A stretch of 64,000 nt of DNA from Nocardioides coralli (lineage in GTDB: Bacteria > Actinomycetota > Actinomycetes > Propionibacteriales > Nocardioidaceae), in the NCBI RefSeq assembly GCF_019880385.1, contig NZ_CP082273.1:1798001-1862000 (forward strand), in the 5' to 3' direction. How positions within the stretch are numbered: the stretch's first letter is position 1; every line of letters starts with the position of its first letter. A program made the position numbers and the translations under genes. This document shows, one piece after another, positions 8,304-16,252 of the stretch. The notes beneath the pieces were generated by a model. That model saw nothing but the letters and a program-made list of their open reading frames with translations, was not told the origin of the DNA and searched no databases.

Positions 8304-8582
8304 CGCAGCTCATTTCCGGCCGGCGGGCGCGGCCTGGTGGGCGGGGGCCGCGGGGGGAGCGACCCCGGTGGTGGCCGACGGTTCCGTCGGCCACCGGGAG
8401 GGGTGTCGAAGTGGATCCGGTGCGTAACCGGGGTGTTGCGTTGGTAACGCTGGGGGGCGTCACAGGAACAGTTTGGTAACAACGCGGGGTCGACGGCAAT
8501 AGTCACCTCGGGTCATTTGCGGACGCCCCGACCGGGCGGTTCCCCCGGGGTCGATCGGACCCGCCGGGATAATGCAGGCACC
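8304..8582. other. Intergenic region between the CAP gene and the sortase gene
   Basis: About 280 bases without a gene. It holds a 26-base hairpin at 8370-8395 (12-base arms around TT) in the presumed CAP leader, and three GTAAC-containing segments around 8424, 8446 and 8474, two of them sharing TTGGTAAC. On the sortase side GATAAT at 8568-8573 is a likely -10. No recognisable riboswitch consensus was found. Confidence 0.5.
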
Positions 8583-9218
8583 ATGAACGACGACGTCCGA
8601 TCCCGGAGAGCAGGTGGCGTGCTCACGCTGCTGCTGGCGCTCGCCGGCGCCGCCCTGGTCGTCGTCGGGGTGGTGGCCTGGACGGGACCGGCCGAGCGGG
8701 AGGCGCCCGCCGCGGCCACGACGCCCACGGTCGGAGCCGAGGGGGGTGCCGTGGTCCCCCGCGAGCAGCGCGTGCCGCGGGAGCCCGGTGCGCCCGAGGA
8801 GCTCGTGCTGCCGAGGCTCGGGGTGAGGGCGCCGGTCGTCCCGGTCGCGGCCCCGGGCGGCGTCCTGACGCCGCCGGCGGACGCCCAGGTCCTCGGCTGG
8901 TGGGCCGACGGAGCAGAGCCGGGTGCGGACCGAGGCTCGGCGCTGGTGACCGGCCACACCGTGAGCTCCGGGGGAGGGGCGCTCGACGACCTCGAGGAGC
9001 TCGAGGCAGGCGACCGGGTGTGGCTGCGCAACGAGGGCGGCCGCGTGGACTACGAGGTGCGCAGCACGGTCGTGCTCGGCAAGGGAGAGCTGGCGCGACG
9101 CGCGGCCACGCTCTTCGACCAGGAGGTCGACGGCCGACTGGTCCTCATCACGTGCGAGGACTGGAACGGCGAGGAGTACCTCAGCAACGTCGTCGTGACC
9201 GCGACGCCGATCGCCTGA
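8583..9218 (+). CDS. Class F-type sortase
   Basis: Membrane-anchored transpeptidase-like protein of 211 residues. One N-terminal membrane helix (about 10-32) is followed by an Ala/Pro linker and the sortase barrel: LVLPRLGVRAPVVPV strand, VTGHT with the catalytic His, and LVLITCEDW with the catalytic Cys. The Arg expected a few residues after the Cys (YRDN in relatives) is replaced; here the segment reads EYLSNVVV, so the usual triad is incomplete by eye. ATG 8583 is 9 bases from GATAAT. No LPxTG substrate gene is adjacent. Confidence 0.83.
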   Translation: MNDDVRSRRAGGVLTLLLALAGAALVVVGVVAWTGPAEREAPAAATTPTVGAEGGAVVPREQRVPREPGAPEELVLPRLGVRAPVVPVAAPGGVLTPPADAQVLGWWADGAEPGADRGSALVTGHTVSSGGGALDDLEELEAGDRVWLRNEGGRVDYEVRSTVVLGKGELARRAATLFDQEVDGRLVLITCEDWNGEEYLSNVVVTATPIA

Positions 9219-9236
9219 GCCCGCGGGGCGCAGTCG

Positions 9237-9776
9237 TCAGTGCTCGTAGGTGCCGTGGATGACGGCTCGCGCCAGCGTCTTGAACGCGAGGTTGAAGCTC
9301 ATGACGGCGTTGGAGGCGTCGGCGTCGATGCCCAGCGACTCCTCCCCGACCGCGTGCACGACGAAGTAGTAGCGGTGCGGCTGGTCGTTCGGCGGCGGGG
9401 CTGCCCCCATGAACTCGGCGCCGCCGCCGTCGTTGCGCAGCATGAAGGCGCCCTCCGGCAGCGTGCCGCCGGCCGAGCCTGCGCCGCCGTCCAGCGAGGT
9501 GGTGCCCGCCGGGATGTCGACGACCGCCCAGTGCCAGAAGCCGCTCGGGGTGGGGGCGTCCGGGTCGAAGCAGGTGACGACGTAGGACTTCGTGTCCTCC
9601 GGTGCGCCGGACCACGACAGCTGGGGGGAGCGGTTGCCCTCGGCCGCGACCTGGTCGCCCTTGAGCGGCTGACCGTCGATGACGTCGTCGCTGGTCACGG
9701 TGAAGGACGGCCGCGGCGGCAGCAGGTCGTAGGGGTTGGGGGAGACCGGTCGCTGGATGGTGGTGTCCACACTCAT
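9237..9776 (-). CDS. PEBP family protein (YbhB/YbcL type)
   Basis: Phosphatidylethanolamine-binding-protein fold of 179 residues, cytosolic. Family motifs are visible: SPQLSWSGAPEDTKSYVVTCFDPDAPTP-type ligand site (residues ~47-75), FWHWAVVDIP, and HRYYFVVHA. ATG 9776 has TAGGGT 7 bases upstream on the minus strand, so it is probably leaderless. The function of bacterial YbhB proteins is not settled; ligand binding or kinase modulation are suggested for the family. It faces the sortase gene tail to tail, 18 bases apart. Confidence 0.9.
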   Translation of the reverse strand: MSVDTTIQRPVSPNPYDLLPPRPSFTVTSDDVIDGQPLKGDQVAAEGNRSPQLSWSGAPEDTKSYVVTCFDPDAPTPSGFWHWAVVDIPAGTTSLDGGAGSAGGTLPEGAFMLRNDGGGAEFMGAAPPPNDQPHRYYFVVHAVGEESLGIDADASNAVMSFNLAFKTLARAVIHGTYEH

Positions 9777-9783
9777 GACACCG

Positions 9784-9789
9784 ACCCTA
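9784..9789 (-). promoter_or_regulatory. -10 box of the PEBP gene (TAGGGT)
   Basis: Minus-strand TAGGGT ends 7 bases before ATG 9776; no ribosome site in between. Confidence 0.55.
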
Positions 9790-9820
9790 GCGAGCGCCCG
9801 ACTCGGGGAGAATGACGTGC

Positions 9821-11053
9821 GTGACCCCCGTCGCCGACCACCCTCCGTACCCGGTGGGCCTCCGCCTGACCGGGCGACGAGTGCTGGTGGTCGGGGGTGG
9901 GCACGTCGCACAGCGCCGGGTGCCGGCGCTGCTGGCGGCGGGGGCCGACGTGGTCGTGGTGTCCCCCGTGGTGACGCCCGCCCTGGAGGGGATGGCCCAC
10001 GAGGTGACCCTCGTCCTGCGCGAGTTCGAGGACGCCGACCTCGAGGGCGCCTGGTACGTCGTGGCGGCGACCGACGACCCCGACGTCAACGCCCGCGTGC
10101 TCGCGGGCGCCGACGAGCGGCGGATCTTCTGCGTCCGCAGCGACGACGCCCGCGAGGCCTCGGCGTGGACGGCCGCGTCGGGCCGCCACGGCAGCGTGAC
10201 GGTCGCCGTGCTGGGCAACCGGGAGCCGCGCCAGTCCGCCGCCCTGCGCGACGCCATCGTCAACGCCCTCGGCGACGGCACGCTCCCGACGTCCGGGGCT
10301 CTCGACCGGTCGCCGGGCGTGGTGCTGGTCGGCGGGGGGCCCGGGGACCCCGAGCTGGTCTCGGTGGCCGCCCGGCACGCCCTGGCCTCGGCCGACGTCG
10401 TGGTGGCCGACCGTCTCGCCCCCCGCGAGCTGCTCGACGGCCTCGGTCCCCACGTCGAGCTGGTCGACGTGGCCAAGCTCCCGCGCGGCCGCTCGGCCCT
10501 GCAGGAGGAGATCAACCGGCTGCTGGTCGACCGGGCGCGGGCCGGGAAACGGGTGGTGCGGTTCAAGGGAGGCGACAGCTTCGTGTTCGGGCGCGGCTAC
10601 GAGGAGGTGCAGGCGTGCCGCGAGCACGGCGTCCCCGTCACCGTGGTCCCCGGGCTGCCCAGCCCCATCGGGGTGCCGGCCGTCGCCGGCATCCCCGTCA
10701 CCCACCGGGGTGTCGCCCACGGCTTCACGGTCCTCTCCGGGCACCTGCCGCCGGGACATCCCGACTCGTTGGTCAACTGGCAGGCCGCGGCCTCCATCGA
10801 GGGCACGCTGCTGCTCATGATGGCCGTGGAGAACGCGCCCGCGATCGCCGAGGCGCTGGTGGCCCACGGCCGCAAGCCCGACACCCCTGTGGCCGTGGTC
10901 TGCGACGGGACGATGCCCGCCGAGCGCACCGTGCTGGCCACCCTGGGGACCCTGCCGGACGTGCTGGTTGCCGAGCGGGTCCGACCGCCGGCGATCATCG
11001 TGGTGGGTGAGGTCGTCGCGGTGGCCCACCCCGCGGCGTTCGGGGGGCCGTGA
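9821..11053 (+). CDS. cysG: Precorrin-2 dehydrogenase / uroporphyrinogen-III C-methyltransferase fusion
   Basis: Bifunctional siroheme/cobalamin enzyme, 410 residues. The N-terminal Rossmann part (GRRVLVVGGGHVAQRR) matches the NAD-dependent dehydrogenase/ferrochelatase half but is compact, about 150 residues. The C-terminal SUMT domain starts at VVLVGGGPGDPELVS and has VVRFKGGDSFVFGRG and VVPGLPSPIGVPA, all diagnostic for SAM-dependent uroporphyrinogen-III methylation. GTG 9821 is preferred: GGGGAG at 9805-9810 lies 10 bases before it, but only 1 base before the in-frame ATG 9812. The gene runs straight into the rRNA methylase. Confidence 0.9.
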   Translation: MTPVADHPPYPVGLRLTGRRVLVVGGGHVAQRRVPALLAAGADVVVVSPVVTPALEGMAHEVTLVLREFEDADLEGAWYVVAATDDPDVNARVLAGADERRIFCVRSDDAREASAWTAASGRHGSVTVAVLGNREPRQSAALRDAIVNALGDGTLPTSGALDRSPGVVLVGGGPGDPELVSVAARHALASADVVVADRLAPRELLDGLGPHVELVDVAKLPRGRSALQEEINRLLVDRARAGKRVVRFKGGDSFVFGRGYEEVQACREHGVPVTVVPGLPSPIGVPAVAGIPVTHRGVAHGFTVLSGHLPPGHPDSLVNWQAAASIEGTLLLMMAVENAPAIAEALVAHGRKPDTPVAVVCDGTMPAERTVLATLGTLPDVLVAERVRPPAIIVVGEVVAVAHPAAFGGP

Positions 11054-11857
11054 GTGGCGACGCTCATCGAGGTCGCCGATCCCGCCGACCCGCGGCTGGG
11101 CGACTACCGCGACCTGCGCGACGTCCAGCTCCGCCAGCACCTGGTGGCCGAGCGGGGGCTGTTCCTGGCCGAGGGCGAGAAGGTGGTGCGCCGCGCCCTC
11201 GAGGCCGGCTTCGCCGCCCGCTCCTTCCTCATGGCACCCCGCTGGCTGGACGGGCTCGCCGACGTGCTGGGCACGACCGACGCGCCCTGCTACGTCGTCC
11301 CGGAGGCACTGGCCGAGCAGGTGACCGGGTTCCACGTCCACCGCGGGGCGCTGGCCGCGCTGCACCGCCGGCCCCTGCCCGAGGTCGCGGACGTGCTGGC
11401 CGGCGCCCGGTCGGTGCTGGTGCTCGAGGACCTGGTCGACCACACCAACGTCGGCGCGGTCTTCCGGTCGGGAGCGGCCCTGGGCTTCGAGGGCGTGCTG
11501 CTGTCCCCGCGCTGCGCCGACCCGCTCTACCGTCGCGCGATCAAGGTCGGCATGGGCGCGGTCTTCAGCACCCCGTGGACGCGACTCCCGGACTGGTACG
11601 ACGCCCTCCCGGACCTGTCGGCGCGCGGCTGGACCACCGTGGCGCTCACCCTGGCCGACGACGCCGTGGCGATCGAGGACGCGGTGGCCGGGGTCGACCG
11701 GATCGCGCTGGTCCTGGGGTCCGAGGGCCACGGCCTGTCGAAGCGGTGGGAGGAGACCGCGGACCGCCGCGCGGTGATCCCGATGCGGGCCGGGATCGAC
11801 TCCCTCAACGTGGCGGCCGCCTCGGCGGTCGCGTGCTACGTGGCGGCTCGTCGGTAG
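11054..11857 (+). CDS. TrmH/SpoU family RNA 2'-O-methyltransferase
   Basis: SPOUT-class RNA ribose methyltransferase, 267 residues. The N-terminal substrate-binding part (LAEGEKVVRRAL) precedes the knotted catalytic domain with LVLEDLVDHTNVGAVFRSG, the SAM loop IALVLGSEGHGLS, and the C-terminal IPMRAGIDSLNVAAASAVA motif. GTG 11054 directly follows the cysG stop with no gap, so the genes are coupled. The target nucleotide (tRNA or rRNA) cannot be told from sequence alone. Its stop codon TAG is part of the next gene's -10 box. Confidence 0.92.
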   Translation: MATLIEVADPADPRLGDYRDLRDVQLRQHLVAERGLFLAEGEKVVRRALEAGFAARSFLMAPRWLDGLADVLGTTDAPCYVVPEALAEQVTGFHVHRGALAALHRRPLPEVADVLAGARSVLVLEDLVDHTNVGAVFRSGAALGFEGVLLSPRCADPLYRRAIKVGMGAVFSTPWTRLPDWYDALPDLSARGWTTVALTLADDAVAIEDAVAGVDRIALVLGSEGHGLSKRWEETADRRAVIPMRAGIDSLNVAAASAVACYVAARR

Positions 11858-11860
11858 GCT
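11855..11860 (+). promoter_or_regulatory. -10 box TAGGCT overlapping a stop codon
   Basis: TAGGCT ends 7 bases before ATG 11868 and its first three bases are the stop of the methyltransferase gene. The downstream gene can therefore start its own leaderless mRNA despite the tight packing. Confidence 0.55.
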
Positions 11861-11867
11861 CAGGGCC

Positions 11868-12506
11868 ATGAGTGACGTCTCGGGAGCTCGACCGGCCGAC
11901 TCGCCCTACCACCGCCGGCTGCCCATCGGGGAACGCCTGCCGGCCGACCCGCTCGTCGACGACCCGCTGTCGAGCTTCGAGGCAGCGACGCTCCGGCCCC
12001 TCGAGCCCATGCTGGTGCCGGAGGCGCCGCGTGCCGGGGCCGTGGACCGCGCGGAGTGCGGTCTGTGCCGGCCGTCCGAGCACACGATCTGGCACGACGC
12101 CCACTGGCAGGTCCGGGCCGGCTGGGACCGGATGGGCCTGCCATTCGTCGGGGGCATCGCCCCGCGCCGCCACGTCAGGCTCGAGGACGCCGAGCCGGAG
12201 CTGCTCGCGGGGCTCGGGCCGCTCCTCCAACGCCTGAGTGCTGCGGTGAAGTCGATCCCGGGGGTGGCCCGGTGCCACTTCTCGCGCTGGGGTGACGGGG
12301 CGGAGCACTTCCACCTCTGGGCGCTCGCGCGTCCCGCGGGGATGATGCAGGGGCGGGGTCCCATGCTCGCCTTCTGGGACGACGTGCTGCCGGCGATGCC
12401 CAAGGAGATGGTCCACGACCACCTGCGGGTCGTGGCCGAGTCGCTGGCCGCACGCGGCGGCCACGCCTTCCCGGTCGTGGATCAGGCCGGCCACTCCGGC
12501 GGGTAG
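11868..12506 (+). CDS. HIT-superfamily-like protein
   Basis: Cytosolic protein of 212 residues. The central part has a Cys pair CGLC (about residue 64), then WQVRAGWDRMGLPFVGGIAP, and a histidine motif AEHFHLWALARP near residue 145 that resembles the HxHxH active site of HIT-type nucleotide hydrolases, with the last position changed. I infer a HIT/galT-like fold from this arrangement; the exact substrate is unknown. The 3' end overlaps the convergent def gene by 25 bases. Probably leaderless. Confidence 0.6.
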   Translation: MSDVSGARPADSPYHRRLPIGERLPADPLVDDPLSSFEAATLRPLEPMLVPEAPRAGAVDRAECGLCRPSEHTIWHDAHWQVRAGWDRMGLPFVGGIAPRRHVRLEDAEPELLAGLGPLLQRLSAAVKSIPGVARCHFSRWGDGAEHFHLWALARPAGMMQGRGPMLAFWDDVLPAMPKEMVHDHLRVVAESLAARGGHAFPVVDQAGHSGG

Positions 12507-13081
12507 TCCTCCGCTGCCTTCGCCGACTCCTTCTCCAGCCGCTTGCGCAGCTTGGTCGGGATGCGGTCGCCGAAGACCGTTCCCTGCGTGTGGTCGGTCT
12601 CGTGCTGGAGGCACCGGGCGAGCAGGCCGTCGCCGCTGAAGGACACGGGCTCGCCGTCGAGGCCGGTCCCGGTCACCGTCGCCTGGTCGGGACGTCCGCA
12701 CTCGACGAACGCGCCCGGCAGCGACAGGCAGCCCTCGTCGCTGACGTCGAGCTGGCGGGCACCCACGTCGGGCAGGGTCAGCTCGGGGTTGCACACGACG
12801 CCGACCGTGCGGCGGTGGTTGTCGTCCGGGCAGTCGAACACGAACACCGCCCGGTCGACCCCGATCTGGCACGCCGCCAGTCCCACGCCGTCGGCGGCGT
12901 ACATCGTGGCCACCATGTCGGCGACCAGGGTCCGCAGCTCCTCGTCGTACGCCGTCACCCGCTGCTGGGGCCGGTGCATCACAGCGGTGCCCCACCGGGT
13001 GATCGGCCGGACCGTCCCGCCGTCGGGGAGCGGGCCGTGGGGGGCGTGCACCGTCGGGTCGGAGCCGGGATCCTCAGGCAT
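12482..13081 (-). CDS. def: Peptide deformylase
   Basis: Removes the formyl group from nascent protein N-termini; metal hydrolase in the cytosol, 199 residues. All three family motifs are present: GVGLAACQIG, EGCLSLPG (Cys metal ligand) and QHETDH (two His ligands and catalytic Glu). Residues 1-25 are an extension relative to the short E. coli enzyme, as is usual in actinobacteria. ATG 13081 has TACGAT 6 bases upstream. It is tail-to-tail overlapping with the HIT-like gene and head-to-head with the acyl-CoA dehydrogenase operon. Confidence 0.95.
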   Translation of the reverse strand: MPEDPGSDPTVHAPHGPLPDGGTVRPITRWGTAVMHRPQQRVTAYDEELRTLVADMVATMYAADGVGLAACQIGVDRAVFVFDCPDDNHRRTVGVVCNPELTLPDVGARQLDVSDEGCLSLPGAFVECGRPDQATVTGTGLDGEPVSFSGDGLLARCLQHETDHTQGTVFGDRIPTKLRKRLEKESAKAAEDYPPEWPA

Positions 13082-13087
13082 GCGGGC

Positions 13088-13093
13088 ATCGTA
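13088..13093 (-). promoter_or_regulatory. -10 box of def (TACGAT)
   Basis: Minus-strand TACGAT ends 6 bases before ATG 13081, with no ribosome site; probably leaderless. Confidence 0.55.
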
Positions 13094-13147
13094 GGTGGTG
13101 GCCCGCACCGGTGTGGCAGGGGACACGGACGCACCTGTAGCCCGATG

Positions 13148-13164
13148 TGTAACTCGGAGTTACA
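13148..13164. promoter_or_regulatory. 17-base operator palindrome upstream of the acyl-CoA dehydrogenase pair
   Basis: TGTAACTC-G-GAGTTACA is a perfect palindrome with 8-base arms. It overlaps the presumed -10 (13161-13166) and ends 8 bases before the start codon, the ideal position for a TetR-type repressor of fatty-acid or steroid catabolism. No TetR gene is in the window. Confidence 0.75.
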
Positions 13165-13166
13165 TT
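13161..13166 (+). promoter_or_regulatory. -10 box TACATT within the operator
   Basis: TACATT ends 6 bases before ATG 13173 and shares four bases with the palindrome; transcription would start at the start codon. Confidence 0.55.
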
Positions 13167-13172
13167 GGCGCC

Positions 13173-14537
13173 ATGTCCCTCACGAGGAACCTCAGGCCCG
13201 GAGGTCGCTTCGGCCTTCCCGCCATGGAGAGCCGCGACCCCATCGGCTATGCCGTGGCGGCTCTCAACCGGGTCGCCCAGAGCGAGCTGCTCGACCGGGT
13301 CGGCCTGCGCAAGCACGCGGAGCAGGCCGTCTTCACCGTCACCCGCAGCGGCTTCCGGACCGTCACCGCGGCCAGCCGGACCTTCGCCCGGGCCGGGTCC
13401 CGCGACCGGGATGGCGTCCGGGTGCCGAGCACCGCTGACCAGGGTGTCTTCGACCTCACGCCGAGCGAGGACGAGCAGATGCTCGTCGACGTCGTCACCG
13501 AGTTCGCCCAGGAGGTCGTCAGGCCTGCCGCGACCGCGGCCGACGAGGCGTGCGCGACCCCGGCCGAGGTGCTCGGGAGCAGCCTGGAGATCGGCCTGCC
13601 GCTGCTCGGCGTCCCCGAGTCGCTGGGCGGCATCTCCGAGGAGCGGTCCGCGGTCGCCGGGACCCTGGTGGCCGAGGCGCTGTCCCGCGGCGACATGGGC
13701 CAGGCCGTCGCGGTCCTGGCCCCCGGCGCGGTCGCGACGGCGCTGTCGCTGTGGGGGACCGAGCAGCATCAGGCGACCTACCTCCCCGCCTTCACCGGCG
13801 ACGACGTCCCCGCAGCGGCGCTGGCGCTCAACGAGCCCACGCCGCTCTTCGACGTCCTGAACCCGGCCACCACGGCGGAGCGCGACGGTGACGAGCTGGT
13901 CCTCACCGGCGTGAAGTCGCTCGTGCCGCGGGCCCGGGAGGCCGAGCTGTTCGTGGTCGGGGCCCGACTCGAGGGCAGCCCGGTCCTGGTGGTCGTCGAG
14001 TCGGGGGCCGAGGGGCTGACCGTCGAGGGCGACCCGGCCATGGGCATCCGCGCCGCCTCCCTGGCCCGGGTCTCCCTCGACCGCGTGAGGGTCCCGGCCG
14101 AGGCGGTCCTCGGCGCCGACGACGGCTCGACCTACACCGAGTGCGTGAGGCTCTCCCGCCTGGCCTGGTGCGCGCTCGCGGTCGGCACGGGGCAGGCCGT
14201 GCTCGACCACGTCGTCCCCTACGTGAAGGAGCGGGAGGCCTTCGGCGAACCCGTCGCCCACCGGCAGTCCGTCGCGTTCATGGTCGCCACGATGGCCACC
14301 GAGCTGGAGGCGATGCGGCTGACGACGTGGAAGGCCGCCGCCCGGGTCGCCGCCGGCAAGGCTCACGCCCGCGAGGTGGCACTGGCCCGGCAGCTCTGCG
14401 CCGACAAGGGGATGCAGATCGGCCTCGACGGCGTCCAGCTGCTGGGAGGCCACGGCTACGTCAAGGAGCACCCCGTCGAGCGGTGGTACCGCGACCTGCG
14501 AGCCGTCGGCGTCATGGAAGGGAGCGTGCTGGTCTGA
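13173..14537 (+). CDS. Acyl-CoA dehydrogenase-like protein, degenerate subunit
   Basis: 454 residues with an extra ~85-residue N-terminus before the acyl-CoA dehydrogenase fold begins at SEDEQMLVDVVTEFAQEVV. The middle beta-domain motif that normally reads TEPxAGSD is altered to LNEPTPLFD, and the protein ends shortly after VMEGSVLV, so the usual last helix (as in QIQQLIIARR of the next protein) is missing. Fold assignment is firm, but it may be non-catalytic alone. Its stop overlaps the start of the second dehydrogenase by one base (TGATG), suggesting a heteromeric enzyme like the alpha2-beta2 FadE complexes of mycobacteria. Confidence 0.88.
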   Translation: MSLTRNLRPGGRFGLPAMESRDPIGYAVAALNRVAQSELLDRVGLRKHAEQAVFTVTRSGFRTVTAASRTFARAGSRDRDGVRVPSTADQGVFDLTPSEDEQMLVDVVTEFAQEVVRPAATAADEACATPAEVLGSSLEIGLPLLGVPESLGGISEERSAVAGTLVAEALSRGDMGQAVAVLAPGAVATALSLWGTEQHQATYLPAFTGDDVPAAALALNEPTPLFDVLNPATTAERDGDELVLTGVKSLVPRAREAELFVVGARLEGSPVLVVVESGAEGLTVEGDPAMGIRAASLARVSLDRVRVPAEAVLGADDGSTYTECVRLSRLAWCALAVGTGQAVLDHVVPYVKEREAFGEPVAHRQSVAFMVATMATELEAMRLTTWKAAARVAAGKAHAREVALARQLCADKGMQIGLDGVQLLGGHGYVKEHPVERWYRDLRAVGVMEGSVLV

Positions 14538-15751
14538 TGATCCATCTCGACGACCCGAAGAGGTTCCGGACGCTGCGCGACCAGGCGCACCAGGTCGCCA
14601 TGAACATGCTGCGGCCGATCTCCCGCAAGTACGACCGCGCCGAGCACGAGTACCCCAAGGAGCTCGACATGCTCGCGGCCATGATCGACGGGCTCGCCGA
14701 GTCGGGGGCCAGCGAGGGAGCCGGTGCCGCCGGCGTACGCCGCGAGGAGGAGCCCGACGAGCACCCGGGAGTGCGCAACGGCGCCAACCTCGCCTCGGTG
14801 ATGTCCATCGCGGAGATGTGCTGGGGCGACGTGGGACTGCTCCTGTCGATGCCTCGTCAGGGCCTCGGCAACTCCGCCATCGCCTCCGTGGCCGACGACG
14901 AGCAGGCCAAGCGGTTCCGGGACACCTGGGCCGCGATGGCGATCACCGAGCCCGGTGCGGGGTCCGACTCGGCCGCCATCGCCACCACGGCCGTGCTCGA
15001 CGGTGACCACTACGTGCTCAACGGCGAGAAGATCTACGTGACCTCGGGGGAGCGGGCCGACAGCGTCGTGGTCTGGGCGACCCTCGACCGGACACGCGGC
15101 CGCGCCGCCATCAAGAGCTTCGTCGTGGAGAAGGGCACGCCCGGCATGACGGTCGAGCGGCTGGAGAAGAAGCTCGGGATCCGGGCCTCGGACACGGCCG
15201 CCATCACGTTCACCGACTGCCGGGTGCCGAAGGAGAACCTGCTCGGCTCGCCCGAGGTCGACGTGAAGCAGGGTTTCGCGGGTGCGATGGCCACCTTCGA
15301 CAACACCAGGCCGCTCGTGGCCGCGATGGCGGTGGGCGTGGCACGCGCGTCCCTCGACCTCACCCGCGACCTGCTGGCGCAGGCCGGGGTGGAGGTCGAC
15401 TACGACCGCCCGGCCCAGGTGCAGCACGCTGCCGCTGCCACGCTTCTCCGGCTCGAGGCGGACTGGGAGGGGGCGCGGCTGCTGATGCTCAAGGCGGCGT
15501 GGCTCGCCGACAACCGCACACCCAACTCGCTCGAGGCCTCGATGGCGAAGGCGAAGGCGGGTCGGGTCGGGTCGGACGTGACGCTGTCCTGCGTGGAGCT
15601 GTGCTCGTCGGTCGGGTACGCCGAGACCGAGCTGCTCGAGAAGTGGGCCCGTGACTCCAAGATCCTCGACATCTTCGAGGGAACCCAGCAGATCCAGCAG
15701 CTGATCATCGCCCGGCGGGTGCTCGGACTGACCAGCGCCCAGCTGAGGTAG
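14537..15751 (+). CDS. Acyl-CoA dehydrogenase, catalytic-type subunit
   Basis: FAD-dependent dehydrogenase of 404 residues that introduces a 2,3-double bond into an acyl-CoA. The FAD/substrate motif MAITEPGAGSDSA is near residue 137, the second flavin motif GVARASLDLTRDLL near 267, and the C-terminal ILDIFEGTQQIQQLIIARRVLG carries the Glu expected as catalytic base. Unlike its partner it has all canonical elements. Translationally coupled to the upstream gene and under the same palindromic operator. Substrate chain or ring type cannot be deduced. Confidence 0.92.
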   Translation: MIHLDDPKRFRTLRDQAHQVAMNMLRPISRKYDRAEHEYPKELDMLAAMIDGLAESGASEGAGAAGVRREEEPDEHPGVRNGANLASVMSIAEMCWGDVGLLLSMPRQGLGNSAIASVADDEQAKRFRDTWAAMAITEPGAGSDSAAIATTAVLDGDHYVLNGEKIYVTSGERADSVVVWATLDRTRGRAAIKSFVVEKGTPGMTVERLEKKLGIRASDTAAITFTDCRVPKENLLGSPEVDVKQGFAGAMATFDNTRPLVAAMAVGVARASLDLTRDLLAQAGVEVDYDRPAQVQHAAAATLLRLEADWEGARLLMLKAAWLADNRTPNSLEASMAKAKAGRVGSDVTLSCVELCSSVGYAETELLEKWARDSKILDIFEGTQQIQQLIIARRVLGLTSAQLR

Positions 15752-15758
15752 CGGGACC

Positions 15759-16148
15759 TCAGACCCCCACGATGCCCTGGCCTGCGCGGGCGGGAAGCTT
15801 GGCCCCGGGGCCGGTACGACGGCGGGTTCCCCTCGGCGCTTGGGGAGCCGCGCGGGTGAGACCCGCGGCATTGCGCTGGACCGCGCGGGCGACGTCAGCA
15901 GGGGAGGGGCCCCGGCTCGGAGCCGGTGGCACCGGCTCCGGCGCGCCCGGTGCGTCCGGTGCGGCCGGTGTGGCCGCCGCGTGGCGCCGAGGCTCGTCCG
16001 TGCGAGCAGGAGTGCCGGCACTCGCCAGCCGCCGTGCCTCCAGCCGCTCGCGGATCTCCTCACCGACGCGCAGCGCGACCTTGCTGCTGATCCTGCCGGC
16101 CTTGCGGGCAACGGTGCGGGCGGTGGCGAGCGCGGTACGACGGTCCAC
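15759..16148 (-). CDS. Small basic Ala/Pro-rich hypothetical protein
   Basis: 129 residues from GTG 16148, chosen because GAAGGGAG lies about 6 bases upstream. The N-terminal half is helical and basic (ARTVARKAGRISSKVALRVG), the middle is Pro/Ala linker, and the C-terminus is Arg/Gly rich. No signal peptide or known domain is seen. It could be a nucleic-acid-associated or scaffolding protein, but this is only composition based. It ends 7 bases from the acyl-CoA dehydrogenase gene. Confidence 0.55.
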   Translation of the reverse strand: MDRRTALATARTVARKAGRISSKVALRVGEEIRERLEARRLASAGTPARTDEPRRHAAATPAAPDAPGAPEPVPPAPSRGPSPADVARAVQRNAAGLTRAAPQAPRGTRRRTGPGAKLPARAGQGIVGV

Positions 16149-16199
16149 GAGGGACTCCCTTCGCGTCGGGTGTCTGGCAGTCGGCCCAGTCAAGGCGAC

Positions 16200-16226
16200 G
16201 GCGCCACCGTGGTCAACGGTGGCGCC
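16200..16226. terminator. Perfect hairpin between YiaA/B gene and hypothetical gene
   Basis: GGCGCCACCGT and ACGGTGGCGCC form an 11-base stem with a 5-base loop, just downstream of the YiaA/B gene (minus strand). No clear U tract follows. Confidence 0.6.
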
Positions 16227-16252
16227 GGGCCGGTCTTGGATCGTGGTCGCGG

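Noticed and set aside
8304..8582. Possible c-di-AMP riboswitch before the CAP-domain gene
   Set aside because: The hairpin is strong but the consensus segments I would expect for that class are not present in order.
9812..9820. ATG 9812 as start of the cysG-like gene
   Set aside because: The GGGGAG ribosome site ends 1 base before this ATG, too close; GTG 9821 has a 10-base spacing.
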